The notes under the pieces are model-generated. The model saw only the letters and a list, made by a program, of their open reading frames with translations, did not search any database and was not told the DNA's origin. A stretch of 41,771 bases of DNA from Duganella callida (lineage in GTDB: Bacteria > Pseudomonadota > Gammaproteobacteria > Burkholderiales > Burkholderiaceae_D). The translations under genes were made by a program, and so were the position numbers. The DNA is taken from NCBI RefSeq assembly GCF_004614165.1, contig NZ_SPVG01000103.1, forward strand, positions 1-41,771, in the 5' to 3' direction. Below, one piece after another: positions 15,457-23,608 of the stretch (its first letter is position 1; every line of letters starts with the position of its first letter).

Positions 15457-15485
15457 AAAAAAACGCCAACCCGCTGAGGTTGGCG
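15457..15485 (-). terminator. Intrinsic terminator of the 889-residue SGNH-fusion gene
   Basis: On the minus strand, CGCCAACC and GGTTGGCG (15464-15471 and 15478-15485) form a perfect 8-bp stem with a 6-base loop, followed by seven T (A run at 15457-15463 on the plus strand). It lies 55 bases past the stop of the large Tat-exported protein gene. Confidence 0.85.
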
Positions 15486-15539
15486 CTCCACTTCCTCCGC
15501 CTTATGGTAACAGGGAAGCTGTGAAAGTACTATGCACGC

Positions 15540-18209
15540 TCAACTGATCGATTCCGGTGGCACCGTGTTCAGGCCATCGGTGCAACCGGTAGCGCTTTGC
15601 CACTCCGACTGGGTCTTTTTCGCATTGAAGTAGTCGACCAGCTGCTTGTAGTTGTTCGGTAGATTGGACGGCCACTGGCGGTACCAGCTGATATGGCTGG
15701 CGTGCAATCTGGTTGCGGCAAAGTCGGTCACGGTGGCGACATTCTGCACGACGTTGCCATTGCTCATATAGTTGAGCGAATCGAAATGGGCCAAACTAGG
15801 TACGAAGCGCGAAGTGGACTTGATGATGTCGTAAGACATGTACTGACCGGCCAGCGTTGGCTCAATCTGCACGATATCGACCGCACCCATGCCGACGCCG
15901 GCCTGTACCAGCATGCGGGCGAGGCGGGTGTCCTTCTGGTCGGCGACGTAGTTGTAGCCGATCGTGAACAGCGATCGTTTGAAGGCTTTATTCATCTCGA
16001 CCGCGATGCGTACCTGACCTTCAACATAGTCGGTCAGTGTGACATTCTTGTTTTTGGCTTTGTTGTAGTCGGTCAGCACCTGCGCCAGCGTGTCACCCGG
16101 CGCCGTTTCATCGATGCGGAAACCTTCGAACACGCTGTCGCTGTCGAACGTTTCGGCGATCTTTTGTGCCAGCGCGATCAGGCGGTCTTGGATGCAAGGA
16201 TTGTCGTAGCGGGTCTTCCATCCCTGACCGTTATTGTGTTGATATACACCGCCTTCGTATTCTGGATCCTCCAGAATATATTGCGGGAACGAGTTGGCCG
16301 CAGGGCGGGTGTAGCTGTCTGTCAGCAGATAGACCAGAAGGTATTTGGCAACCGGGGTGCCATCCTTATTCTTGTAATTGCGCAGGGCATCCAGCCAGTT
16401 CTTGATGCCATCGAGCTTGTAGTCGCCTTTGGTCGGCTCCAGATCCTTCCAGTACCACGGATGTTCGATACCGCGCCACGCGGCGGTGGTGTCGGTGACA
16501 GGTGAACCGCCGGTTGCGGTTCCTGTTTCGAATCCGTCCTGGCTGGCGAAATGGCCGTAGCCCCAGTCAGCGTACACGTTCAGATAGTGGCCGGGATGGA
16601 AGTTGACGATGCCTTTCTGCGCGCGGGTATAGGTCACCGAAGGTTGCACCAAGCAGCTGAAGCGGCCGACTTTCACCGTGCCCGTGGTGCCGGTGGCAAA
16701 CGACTGGTCATTGGCCACATGCAGCAGCAGATCGACGGCGCTGTAGTTGTCCACGGTCGCCGGCGGCGTCTGGAACACGGCGCTGAACTGCACAGTGGAC
16801 GGCAGCGGCTTGTCATCGGCCGAGATGCCGCAGCTGTAGTAATAACGGCCGAGGCTGCCCTTGTAGATCTGCACCGCCGGGCCGGCCGCCGCCAGCTTGT
16901 CCGCGACGGGATCGCGGCGGATTTCACAGCGGACCGAGAACACGTCCTTGGGACCGATGTGTTTGATGATGTCGCGGTTCATCGAATAGGCGTAGCGGAA
17001 GCCGCCCTTGTACTGATAATTGGGGAAGGCCACCGTCAGCTTGGCAAGTTTGCCGTGCCCCTCGGGATGGTCTTCCAGGGTCGTGATGTTGGAGGTGTTG
17101 AGATTGGCGTAACCGGCCGGACCCAGTTTGAGGGTGGCGGCGGCGCCGCTGCCGCCGCCTTTTTCAAAGCTCACGCTCGGCGCCTCGGTGTAGCTGCCGG
17201 GATTGATAATGTTCATGCCGGTCACAACGCCGTTGGTCACGACAGCCTTGGCGATGGCGCCGCCGGTGCCGGAACCGCCGTTGAAGACCAGATCGAAGCC
17301 TGCGGCGGGGTAACCCGAACCGCCCGCCAGCGTGTCGAAGGAGGCGATGCCCAAGCCCTCGGTAAACAGACTGTTGTGAACGATATTGACCGAGCGCGGA
17401 TCGCCGACGATGTCGTCCTGCGGATCGGTGGCCAGTTCAAACTGATTGCTGATGGCGGCGGTCCACTTGGCGGCGATGGCCTGGCCGATGTAGAACGCGC
17501 CGACGTTAATCGGAGTGACGTTGTCGGCGCTATACGTATCGATCCACGCCATGGCATTGTCCTGCGCGGTTTTTGCGACCGGCGTGGTGACATCGATCAC
17601 AACCACGTTCGGGTAGGTCGTGGCCTGGCTGAGTATCCACGTATTCAGCTGGGCGATGGTATTGCGGATGGCCGGCGTAGCATTTGGGGCGGAGACGTTG
17701 AGCGGCGTCTGAGTCAGCCACCAGACGCGCTGCGCGCCGGCCGAAGCGCGCGCGATGACGCGCGTCCAGGCCGTCTGCAGGTCGCTCAGCGTGGTGTTCT
17801 GGCGGAGGTCATTCTGGCCGCCCATGCAAATAATGTCGGTGACGCCATTGGCGATGCAGGCTTCCACCTGGGCGTAGAAACTGTCCTTGACCGTTGCGCC
17901 CGGCGCGGCCTGATTGGAGGCGATACGCAAACGCTGTTGCGACAGCGCCAGCGCCCAGGTCAGATAGCCATTGGCCATGTATTTGAAAACGGTCTGGTCC
18001 GACGAGACGGAATAAAACTTGGACGTGACCTCGTCGCCAACGATCCCCAGCGTGTTGCCCGGGCTTGGGAGGTTGTCCGTGGTGACGGTGTTATAGCGGT
18101 TCGATATCTGGGTGGCGTAGGCCTGGGAAAAAACGGCAGCGTTACCGATGGTGGATACAACCGAGGCGGCAGTGACGGTTTTCAGGAAACTGCGGCGGGA
18201 TTTGCTCAT
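15540..18209 (-). CDS. Tat-exported protein: degenerate SGNH domain plus glycosidase-like TIM barrel
   Basis: An 889-residue protein starting with a twin-arginine signal (SRRSFLK, then a hydrophobic stretch to about residue 32). Residues 50-255 look like an SGNH/GDSL hydrolase: block I is GIVGDEV (55-61), block III is GGQND (130-134) and block V is DNVTPINVG (229-237). The nucleophile Ser of GDS and the His of DxxHP are replaced (Glu60, Thr232), so this domain is probably inactive. Residues 295-365 hold a Gly-rich GSGYPAAGF and GGGSGAAATL pair seen in adhesin or phage tail-like linkers. Residues 365-535 are probably a beta-sandwich. Residues 540-880 contain EHPWYWKDLEPTKGDYKLDG and VFEGFRIDETAPGD, typical of family-42-like barrel glycosidases. 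The leader has GGAG before the ATG. Confidence 0.75.
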   Translation of the reverse strand: MSKSRRSFLKTVTAASVVSTIGNAAVFSQAYATQISNRYNTVTTDNLPSPGNTLGIVGDEVTSKFYSVSSDQTVFKYMANGYLTWALALSQQRLRIASNQAAPGATVKDSFYAQVEACIANGVTDIICMGGQNDLRQNTTLSDLQTAWTRVIARASAGAQRVWWLTQTPLNVSAPNATPAIRNTIAQLNTWILSQATTYPNVVVIDVTTPVAKTAQDNAMAWIDTYSADNVTPINVGAFYIGQAIAAKWTAAISNQFELATDPQDDIVGDPRSVNIVHNSLFTEGLGIASFDTLAGGSGYPAAGFDLVFNGGSGTGGAIAKAVVTNGVVTGMNIINPGSYTEAPSVSFEKGGGSGAAATLKLGPAGYANLNTSNITTLEDHPEGHGKLAKLTVAFPNYQYKGGFRYAYSMNRDIIKHIGPKDVFSVRCEIRRDPVADKLAAAGPAVQIYKGSLGRYYYSCGISADDKPLPSTVQFSAVFQTPPATVDNYSAVDLLLHVANDQSFATGTTGTVKVGRFSCLVQPSVTYTRAQKGIVNFHPGHYLNVYADWGYGHFASQDGFETGTATGGSPVTDTTAAWRGIEHPWYWKDLEPTKGDYKLDGIKNWLDALRNYKNKDGTPVAKYLLVYLLTDSYTRPAANSFPQYILEDPEYEGGVYQHNNGQGWKTRYDNPCIQDRLIALAQKIAETFDSDSVFEGFRIDETAPGDTLAQVLTDYNKAKNKNVTLTDYVEGQVRIAVEMNKAFKRSLFTIGYNYVADQKDTRLARMLVQAGVGMGAVDIVQIEPTLAGQYMSYDIIKSTSRFVPSLAHFDSLNYMSNGNVVQNVATVTDFAATRLHASHISWYRQWPSNLPNNYKQLVDYFNAKKTQSEWQSATGCTDGLNTVPPESIS

Positions 18210-18342
18210 GTGGGCTCCGGCGGAGGTTAAAGGAGGGGAATGCTGTCCGAATGATAACCAATAAATTGCAATTATGGAATGTTTTTCTACCGTTTTTTAC
18301 AAGCCGCGGTTCTGAATCTTTGCTTAAAAAGAGGACATCGTC

Positions 18343-18390
18343 TTGACAAGCAAGAATGATCGTTCCATGATTGTTGAACTTATCGTTCCA
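18343..18390 (+). promoter_or_regulatory. Promoter with overlapping operator repeats of the NmrA gene
   Basis: TTGACA (18343-18348) and CATGAT (18366-18371) are spaced 17 bases apart. The 9-mer ATCGTTCCA occurs at 18359-18367 and 18382-18390 (23-base period). Each copy is the right half of a dyad: GAATGATCGTTC (18354-18365) and GAAC-N5-GTTC (18376-18388). Dyads covering the spacer and the start site suit a TetR-type repressor; one is encoded at the other end of the NmrA gene. Confidence 0.6.
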
Positions 18391-18410
18391 ACATAATCAA
18401 GGAGCCCGCC

Positions 18411-19301
18411 ATGTCTGTCATTACCGCCGTCCCCCGTCTGAATATCGCTGTCGCCGGTGCCACCGGCAAGGTTGGCGCCGCACTGGTCGCGGCTCTGGCC
18501 GCCGAACCGGTCAATCTGCTCGCCCTGACGCGCTCACCGGAGGCCAAAACCTTTCCGCCCGGAGTGACCGCAAGAGGTGTTGATTTCGCGGCGCCGACGT
18601 CGTTGCAGGCATCGCTGGAAGGCGTCGACCGCCTGTTTCTGGCGCAAGGCACTTCGCCGCGCCAGGTCGAAAATGAAATCGCGCTGATCGATGCCGCGGT
18701 GTCGGCCGGTGTCGGTCATATCGTCAAGCTGTCGGCATTCGGCTTGCCGCTGCGGTGGCACCCGTTCGACTGGCACACGCGCATCGAGGCGCACCTGGCC
18801 AGCCGTGACATCGGCTATACCATGCTGCGTCCGAGCACCTTCATGAACGTACTGGTACGCGCGGGCCGGCCGGTGGCAGAAGGCACCTGGGGCGGTGCTG
18901 CCGGACACGGGGTGGTTAATCTGATCGATGTGCGTGATGTCGCCGATGCCGCCAGGGCGGTGCTGCTGGATGAGCACAGCAACAGCTGGCAGCGCGCGTT
19001 TCACCTGACCGGTCCGCGTGCCTGGAGCATGCCCGAAATCGCCGCCGAGTTATCCGGCCTGCTGGGCCGCACGGTGACTTACGAACAGCGCAGTCTCGAC
19101 CAGCAGCGCGCCGTGCTGATGGCGTCCGGGTTGAACGAATTTGCCGCCGGGGTGGCCGTCGGGCTGGATGAGGCGTTTTCCCAGTCGGCGCTGCGCGAAG
19201 ACACTTCCACCGTTCAGCTGTTGACGGGGCATGCGCCGCGCTCGCTGACCGACTGGTTGCGCGACAATCTGTCGTTGTTCAAGTCCGCTACGCCGGCTTG
19301 A
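18411..19301 (+). CDS. NmrA/SDR-type NAD(P)-binding oxidoreductase-like protein
   Basis: A 296-residue Rossmann protein. The N-terminal nucleotide motif is IAVAGATGKVGAALV (GxTGxxG). LFLAQGTSPRQVENEIALID and VKLSAFGLPL follow, and MLRPSTFMNVLVRAG is the usual substrate-side segment of the atypical SDR/NmrA family (QOR2/azoreductase-like). Members bind NAD(P)H and either reduce quinones or act as redox sensors. CAAGGAG lies 9 bases upstream of the ATG. It converges with a TetR gene (15-base gap), and its promoter carries paired dyads, so it is probably the main target of that repressor. Confidence 0.9.
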   Translation: MSVITAVPRLNIAVAGATGKVGAALVAALAAEPVNLLALTRSPEAKTFPPGVTARGVDFAAPTSLQASLEGVDRLFLAQGTSPRQVENEIALIDAAVSAGVGHIVKLSAFGLPLRWHPFDWHTRIEAHLASRDIGYTMLRPSTFMNVLVRAGRPVAEGTWGGAAGHGVVNLIDVRDVADAARAVLLDEHSNSWQRAFHLTGPRAWSMPEIAAELSGLLGRTVTYEQRSLDQQRAVLMASGLNEFAAGVAVGLDEAFSQSALREDTSTVQLLTGHAPRSLTDWLRDNLSLFKSATPA

Positions 19302-19316
19302 CGGCCGCCATGTCGG

Positions 19317-19895
19317 TCAGACCGGCCAGGCTGACATGGCGATGGCGATCATCGCCGCCATCGCTGCCGGGGTGGCGCCGGCCTGCGGCAGATTCATGAC
19401 GGAATGGAGTACCCCGAGATAGAACCAGGCCAGGGCGTCGGCATCGATGGTATGCGGCAGTTCGCCGTCCGCCTGCGCCTGCTGGATAATGCGCGCGAAC
19501 ACCTGCTGCTGCCCCGTCACGCCTTCTGTCACCAATGACTGCGCGGCGGTCGGCAGGTCGGCCTGTTCGGCGCAGCTGCGGGCCAGCATGCAGCCGGCGG
19601 GCCGCGCCGCTGCCGGTCTCTTGGGGAGAAAGTCGCGCAGCAGGGCTTCCACCCGGCTGCGCGCGCTGGCGCCGTCGATGTGGTTCATGCGCCGCAGGAC
19701 CCGCTCGGTGTAGCGCGCGACAGCTTCGCGGAACAAGCCTTCCTTGTCGCCGAAGCGCTGATAAATACTGGAGCGCGACAGACCGGTGGCGCTGGTGAGA
19801 TCGCTGATCGAGGCGGCGGCGTAACCGTGGCGCCAGAACACCAGCATCGCCGCCTCGATCACGGCCGCTTCGTCGTATTGGGGTTTCCCGCTCAA
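19317..19895 (-). CDS. TetR/AcrR-family repressor (TTG start)
   Basis: A 192-residue regulator. The helix-turn-helix is at about 25-48 (SISDLTSATGLSRSSIYQRF, then GDKEGLF), with a C-terminal ligand domain containing RPAGCMLARSCAE, the TetR_C segment of YxaF/LmrA-like repressors. The frame is open far upstream, but the family starts with SGKPQYDEAAVIEAAMLVFW, which places initiation at the TTG at 19895, with AAAGG upstream. That TTG lies 2 bases past the stop of the DUF885 gene, so the two are probably co-translated. It likely controls the NmrA gene, whose promoter has repeated dyads, with which it converges. Confidence 0.88.
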   Translation of the reverse strand: MSGKPQYDEAAVIEAAMLVFWRHGYAAASISDLTSATGLSRSSIYQRFGDKEGLFREAVARYTERVLRRMNHIDGASARSRVEALLRDFLPKRPAAARPAGCMLARSCAEQADLPTAAQSLVTEGVTGQQQVFARIIQQAQADGELPHTIDADALAWFYLGVLHSVMNLPQAGATPAAMAAMIAIAMSAWPV

Positions 19896-19897
19896 TC

Positions 19898-21679
19898 TCA
19901 GCCTTTCTTGCGCGCCGCGATCCAGCGGTTGACCGCCGCGTCCAGCACGTCGAGCGGCACGGCGCCGTGCGACAGCACTTCGTTGTGGAAGGCGCGCAGG
20001 TCGAACGCCGGACCGAGCGCCGCCTCGGCGCGCGCGCGCAGTTCGCGCAGTTTCAGCTCGCCGATCTTGTAGCTCAGCGCCTGTCCCGGCACCGCGATGT
20101 AGCGTTCGACTTCCTGCACCGCCGTCACCTCGTCCTGCGGCACATTGTCGCGGAAATACGCGATCGCCTGCTCGCGCGTCCAGCCCTTGGCGTGGATGCC
20201 GGTATCGACCACCAGACGCACGCCGCGCCAGATTTCCGCCGTCAGGCGGCCGACCCATTGCCATGGATCGTCATACATGCCAATTTCCTGGCCCAGCATC
20301 TCGCTGTACAGACCCCAGCCTTCCGAGAAGGCGGTGCTGTTGCCGAAGCGGCGGAAGGCCGGCAGGCCGGTGGTTTCCTGCGCCAGGCTGCGCTCGAAGT
20401 GGTGGCCGGGGATCGCCTCGTGCAGGAAGAAGGCGTTGGTGGTGAAGCGGGTGCGCGTCTCCGGCTTGTAGGCGTTGAAGTAGAACACGCCAGGACGCGT
20501 GCCATCGACCGTGCCGCGCTGATAGGACGCCGGCGCGGCGCTGACTTCGCGGAACGCCTCGACCGGACGGATTTCGAACGGCGCCTTGGGCAGGCGCGCG
20601 AACAGCAGGTCGACCTTGGCTTCCACGCGCGGCCGCAGCGCCTCGTAGGCGGCCTGGATTTCCTCGCGCGACTTGAAGCGCAGCTCGGGCGCGGTGTTCA
20701 GATAATCGAAGAATTCCTTCAGCGTGCCCTTGAAGCCGACGCGGGTCTTGGCTTCCTCGAACTGGGCGCGGATGCGCGCCACTTCGCGCAGGCCGATGTC
20801 GTGGATCTCGGCCGGCGTCAGCTCGGTGGTGGTCGAGCGGCGTGCCAGGAAGGCATACCACTCCTGGCCGCCGGGCAGGGCGCCGATGCCGGCGGTGTCG
20901 CGGCCGGCCGGCAGATAGGTGTCGCGCATGAAGGCCAGCAGCTTGCGGTTGGCCGGCGCCAGCTGTTCGCGCACCAGCTTGCCGTAGGCTGCGCTCAGGC
21001 GTTCCTTGTCGGCGGCGCTGAAGGAGGACGGGAATTTTTTCACCGGCCCCATGTAAGTGCTGGCCGCCAGGTCGTCGGTGCCGACGCTTTCCAGCTGCGG
21101 CAGCACGCGGCGGATCAGCGCCTTGGGCATCACGATGCCTTGAGAGATGCCTTTGCGCATGTCGGCGATCATGGCATCGACCGCGGGCGCGTAGCCGGCA
21201 GCGCGCTGCAGCCAGTTGTCATAATCCTGCACGGTCTGGAATGGCTGGGCCGAGGTGCCGGAGCCGAGTTGCGCCATGGTCAGGTGCAGGCCGGAGAACT
21301 GGTCCACCGGGATCAGGTCGGTGGGGAAGCGCAGGCCGTCGAGGACCTGCTGCAGGCGGTAGCGCAGCAGGTCATAGCTGATGCGGTCTTCGGGCGGCAG
21401 CGGGGTCGGGTCGAATTCGGCGCTGCGCGCCAGGTATTTTTCCGCCAGCGCGCGGGTCTGCGCGCGCTCCTCCGCCGAGGTGACCGCGCCGAAGCGGTTG
21501 TTGTAGCGCTGGTCGCCGTTGTAAGTGGCGGCGATCGGGTTTTCGCGCAGGTAGTCTTCCCAGTAGTCCGCGTACAGCTGGTTCATCTTTTCCGGCGTGG
21601 CCGGCGTTTTCGCCTGGGCGAAGGCGGGCAGGGCCGCGCATAGCAGGGTGCACAGCAGCAGCGGGAGGGAGCGGGTCAT
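19898..21679 (-). CDS. Exported DUF885 (metallopeptidase-like) protein
   Basis: A 593-residue protein with a Sec signal peptide (MTRSLPLLLCTLLCAALPAF, then AQA). The DUF885 family is a gluzincin-like fold; the zinc motif here is HEAIPGHHFERSLAQ (HExxxGHH form), with FSEGWGLYSEMLGQE supplying the downstream Glu ligand. Predicted to act in the periplasm on peptides, though few members have been tested. The start at 21679 is preceded by AAAGG; a longer frame from 21718 would put charged residues before the signal. The following TetR gene begins 2 bases after the stop. Confidence 0.9.
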   Translation of the reverse strand: MTRSLPLLLCTLLCAALPAFAQAKTPATPEKMNQLYADYWEDYLRENPIAATYNGDQRYNNRFGAVTSAEERAQTRALAEKYLARSAEFDPTPLPPEDRISYDLLRYRLQQVLDGLRFPTDLIPVDQFSGLHLTMAQLGSGTSAQPFQTVQDYDNWLQRAAGYAPAVDAMIADMRKGISQGIVMPKALIRRVLPQLESVGTDDLAASTYMGPVKKFPSSFSAADKERLSAAYGKLVREQLAPANRKLLAFMRDTYLPAGRDTAGIGALPGGQEWYAFLARRSTTTELTPAEIHDIGLREVARIRAQFEEAKTRVGFKGTLKEFFDYLNTAPELRFKSREEIQAAYEALRPRVEAKVDLLFARLPKAPFEIRPVEAFREVSAAPASYQRGTVDGTRPGVFYFNAYKPETRTRFTTNAFFLHEAIPGHHFERSLAQETTGLPAFRRFGNSTAFSEGWGLYSEMLGQEIGMYDDPWQWVGRLTAEIWRGVRLVVDTGIHAKGWTREQAIAYFRDNVPQDEVTAVQEVERYIAVPGQALSYKIGELKLRELRARAEAALGPAFDLRAFHNEVLSHGAVPLDVLDAAVNRWIAARKKG

Positions 21680-21892
21680 GTATACCTTTCGTGAACGATA
21701 GCGATGAAAGGATAGCATGCCCTGCCTGCATCGATTAAGCGGGCAGATGTCGTCGAGGCAGATGGCGGCGTTACAAAATTTGCATTCCCGCTGAATGCGA
21801 TGCTAGGATCGGATGACCGTGCCGGACGGCGACCAGCAAGGCGGATGTGGATGTCGAGGTGGGTACGAGCACAGAAGAATGATGGGGGACCG

Positions 21893-22111
21893 ATGAAAGA
21901 ATTCAGGTTCAATATTTTTGGAACGCTTATCGCCGTGACGGGATCGGGTGGAGCCTGGCAAGCTTATTACCTTGGGGCGGATGGAAAGCGCCGCCCAGCG
22001 GATTTTATTGTTCCCCAAGATGTTGTGGAGCACGAACTGTGTGAGTATCTCGCGGATCTCTATCATGAGAACGCAACGCCACGAAATTGCAGCGCCGTGC
22101 AATTGATGTGA
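21893..22111 (+). CDS. Small conserved protein (probably DUF7661)
   Basis: A 72-residue soluble protein opening MKEFRFNIFGTLIAVTGSGG, then WQAYYLGADGKRRPADFIVP and a C-terminal half rich in Glu and Leu (ELCEYLADLYHE). The pattern matches, from memory, a family of small proteins widespread in proteobacteria and labelled DUF7661; function is unknown. The start at 21893 has a GGGGGA-type ribosome site; upstream in-frame codons from 21800 lack protein-like composition. A candidate promoter TTGCAT (21780) with TAGGAT (21804), 18-base spacer, lies upstream. The terminator at 22181-22205 probably ends its transcript. Confidence 0.75.
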   Translation: MKEFRFNIFGTLIAVTGSGGAWQAYYLGADGKRRPADFIVPQDVVEHELCEYLADLYHENATPRNCSAVQLM

Positions 22112-22180
22112 GTCTGCGCTTAGCCAAAGCGGACGGGGGAAGGCAGCTGCGGCGACCAAAATCTATACTGCAAAACAAAA

Positions 22181-22205
22181 ACGCCACCCGAAGGTGGCGT
22201 CTTTT
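22181..22205. terminator. Bidirectional intrinsic terminator
   Basis: ACGCCACC (22181-22188), loop CGAA, GGTGGCGT (22193-22200) is a perfect 8-bp stem with a stable tetraloop, preceded by AAAA and followed by CTTTT. It sits just downstream of the tRNA-Phe gene on the minus strand and can also end the small plus-strand gene. Confidence 0.85.
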
Positions 22206-22212
22206 ATATTCT

Positions 22213-22288
22213 TGGTGGCCCGGGGCGGAATCGAACCACCGACACAAGGATTTTCAATCCTCTGCTCTACCAACTGAGCTACCAGGCC
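22213..22288 (-). tRNA. tRNA-Phe (anticodon GAA)
   Basis: On the minus strand the cloverleaf is complete. The acceptor stem is GGCCTGG with CCGGGCC (one G-U pair), discriminator A and an encoded CCA. The D arm has AGCTCAGTTGGTAGAGC. The anticodon stem GAGGA/TCCTT holds the loop TTGAAAA, giving anticodon GAA, and the T arm has GGTTCGATTCC. Length is 76 bases with CCA. A hairpin terminator follows at 22181-22205. No integration scar or duplicated tRNA end is visible next to it. Confidence 0.97.
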
Positions 22289-22353
22289 AAGGAGCAGAAT
22301 TATAGCATGCCGGATCCGGATTGCAAGTAGCGATTCCAAAATTCTACAAACGC

Positions 22354-22366
22354 TATAATGGCCGCA
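22354..22366 (+). promoter_or_regulatory. Perfect -10 element placing the start of transcription at an ATG
   Basis: TATAAT (22354-22359) lies 6 bases before the ATG at 22366 of the UbiH-type gene. Transcription would normally begin at about that A, giving an mRNA with no leader. There is no Shine-Dalgarno in front of this ATG. The -35 region is poor (best TTCCAA, too close). Confidence 0.5.
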
Positions 22367-23586
22367 TGAACAAGCCCACCTCTCCCGCGGCGCTGCGCGT
22401 GATCGAAAGCGAGATTTGCATAGTTGGCAATGGCGCGATTGCCAAGACCGCCGCGCTGGGCCTGGCCCAGGCCGGCCTGAGCGTGACCCTGCTCGGTCCG
22501 CCGGCGTCGCCGCCCCGGCCCGCGGACGCCGATGCCGGGTGGGACGCGCGCGTGTACGCGCTGAATCACACGGCGCACAATCTGCTGTCTTCTCTTAAAG
22601 TGTGGGATGCGCTGGATCACGGCCGCGTGGCGCCGGTCGACGCCATGATCGTGCACGGCGACGGCCCGCATGCCGGCGGCCTGGCCTTCGACGCCTACGG
22701 TGCCCGCGCCGGTACGCTGGCCTGGATACTGGAAGACCGCAACCTGAACCAGGCGCTGGACGCCGCGCTGCGCTTCGCCCAGAACGTGACCATGACGACC
22801 GGCCGCGCCATCGGCCTGGTGCGCGACGCCGACAGCGCCACCGTCACGCTGGACGACGGCGCCCGCATCAAGGCCGGCCTGGTGGTCGGCGCGGACGGCG
22901 CCCAGTCCTGGGTGCGCGGCCAGTGCGACATCGGCCTTGATTACCGCAGCTATGCGCAGCGCGCCGTGGTCGCCAACTTCGCCTGCGAGAAGCCGCATCA
23001 CGGCGCGGCCTATCAATGGTTCACCGGTACCGAGGGCATCGTCGCGCTGCTGCCGCTGCCGGGCAATCAGGTGTCGCTGGTGTGGTCGGCGCCCGAGCAG
23101 CTGGCGGACACGCTGCGCGCCGGCTCGGCGCAGCAGATCGCCGAGCGGCTGGCCGTCTTCGCGCACGAGAAGCTGGGCGCGCTGACGCCGCTGCAGCCGG
23201 AGCTGGTGCGCGATTTCCCGCTGCGGCTGATGCGTCCGCACGCGATGACCTCGCCGCGCGTGGCGCTGATCGGCGACGCCGCCCACGTGGTGCATCCGCT
23301 GGCCGGCCATGGCATGAATCTGGGCTTCGCCGACGTGGCGCAGCTGATGAAGATATTGTCCGAGCGCGAACCGCAGCGCGGCGTCGGCGACGCGCGCGTG
23401 CTGGCCCGCTACGAGCGCGCGCGCAAGGAAGATGTGCTGTTGATGCAGTTGACCACCGACGGTCTGGCGCGCCTGTTCGAGGTGGATGTGGAGCCGCTGC
23501 GCGCGGTTCGTAATTTGGGATTAAACTTGTTGGATAAATTACCTGTGCTGAAGCGCCGCCTGATCTCCCACGCGATGGGCAAGTGA
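22366..23586 (+). CDS. UbiH/UbiF/COQ6-family FAD-dependent hydroxylase
   Basis: A 406-residue flavoprotein monooxygenase. The N-terminal FAD site is CIVGNGAIAKTAALGLAQAG (GxGxxx type). The middle DG motif reads GLVVGADGAQSWVRGQ, and the second FAD motif is PRVALIGDAAHVVHPLAGHG followed by MNLGFADV, the ubiquinone-hydroxylase family signature. It should hydroxylate the aromatic ring in ubiquinone synthesis; which position cannot be told from the sequence. The start at 22366 lacks a ribosome site and directly follows a -10 box. A DsbC-type gene starts 22 bases after the stop, an association common in betaproteobacteria. Confidence 0.9.
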   Translation: MNKPTSPAALRVIESEICIVGNGAIAKTAALGLAQAGLSVTLLGPPASPPRPADADAGWDARVYALNHTAHNLLSSLKVWDALDHGRVAPVDAMIVHGDGPHAGGLAFDAYGARAGTLAWILEDRNLNQALDAALRFAQNVTMTTGRAIGLVRDADSATVTLDDGARIKAGLVVGADGAQSWVRGQCDIGLDYRSYAQRAVVANFACEKPHHGAAYQWFTGTEGIVALLPLPGNQVSLVWSAPEQLADTLRAGSAQQIAERLAVFAHEKLGALTPLQPELVRDFPLRLMRPHAMTSPRVALIGDAAHVVHPLAGHGMNLGFADVAQLMKILSEREPQRGVGDARVLARYERARKEDVLLMQLTTDGLARLFEVDVEPLRAVRNLGLNLLDKLPVLKRRLISHAMGK

Positions 23587-23608
23587 GCCAGCATTTACCG
23601 GAGAAGTC

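Noticed and set aside
16551-18230. 559-codon plus-strand frame opposite the SGNH-fusion gene
   Set aside because: Gly/Val/Arg/Asp-rich shadow; the minus strand has a Tat signal, ribosome site and terminator.
19896-20264. Longer N-terminus for the TetR gene (start near 20264)
   Set aside because: The extension overlaps DUF885 in another frame and lacks TetR-like sequence; the TTG at 19895 fits the family start.
19967-21643. 558-codon plus-strand frame opposite DUF885
   Set aside because: Shadow composition (Arg, Gln, Ala) with no motif; the minus strand has the HEAIPGHH motif and a signal peptide.
22213-22288. tRNA-Phe as an attachment site for an island
   Set aside because: No integrase, no direct repeat of the tRNA 3' end and only ordinary chromosomal genes on both sides.
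22321-22365. TTG at 22321 as start of the UbiH-type gene
   Set aside because: It would add 15 unconserved residues translated through the -10 box; no ribosome site is present.
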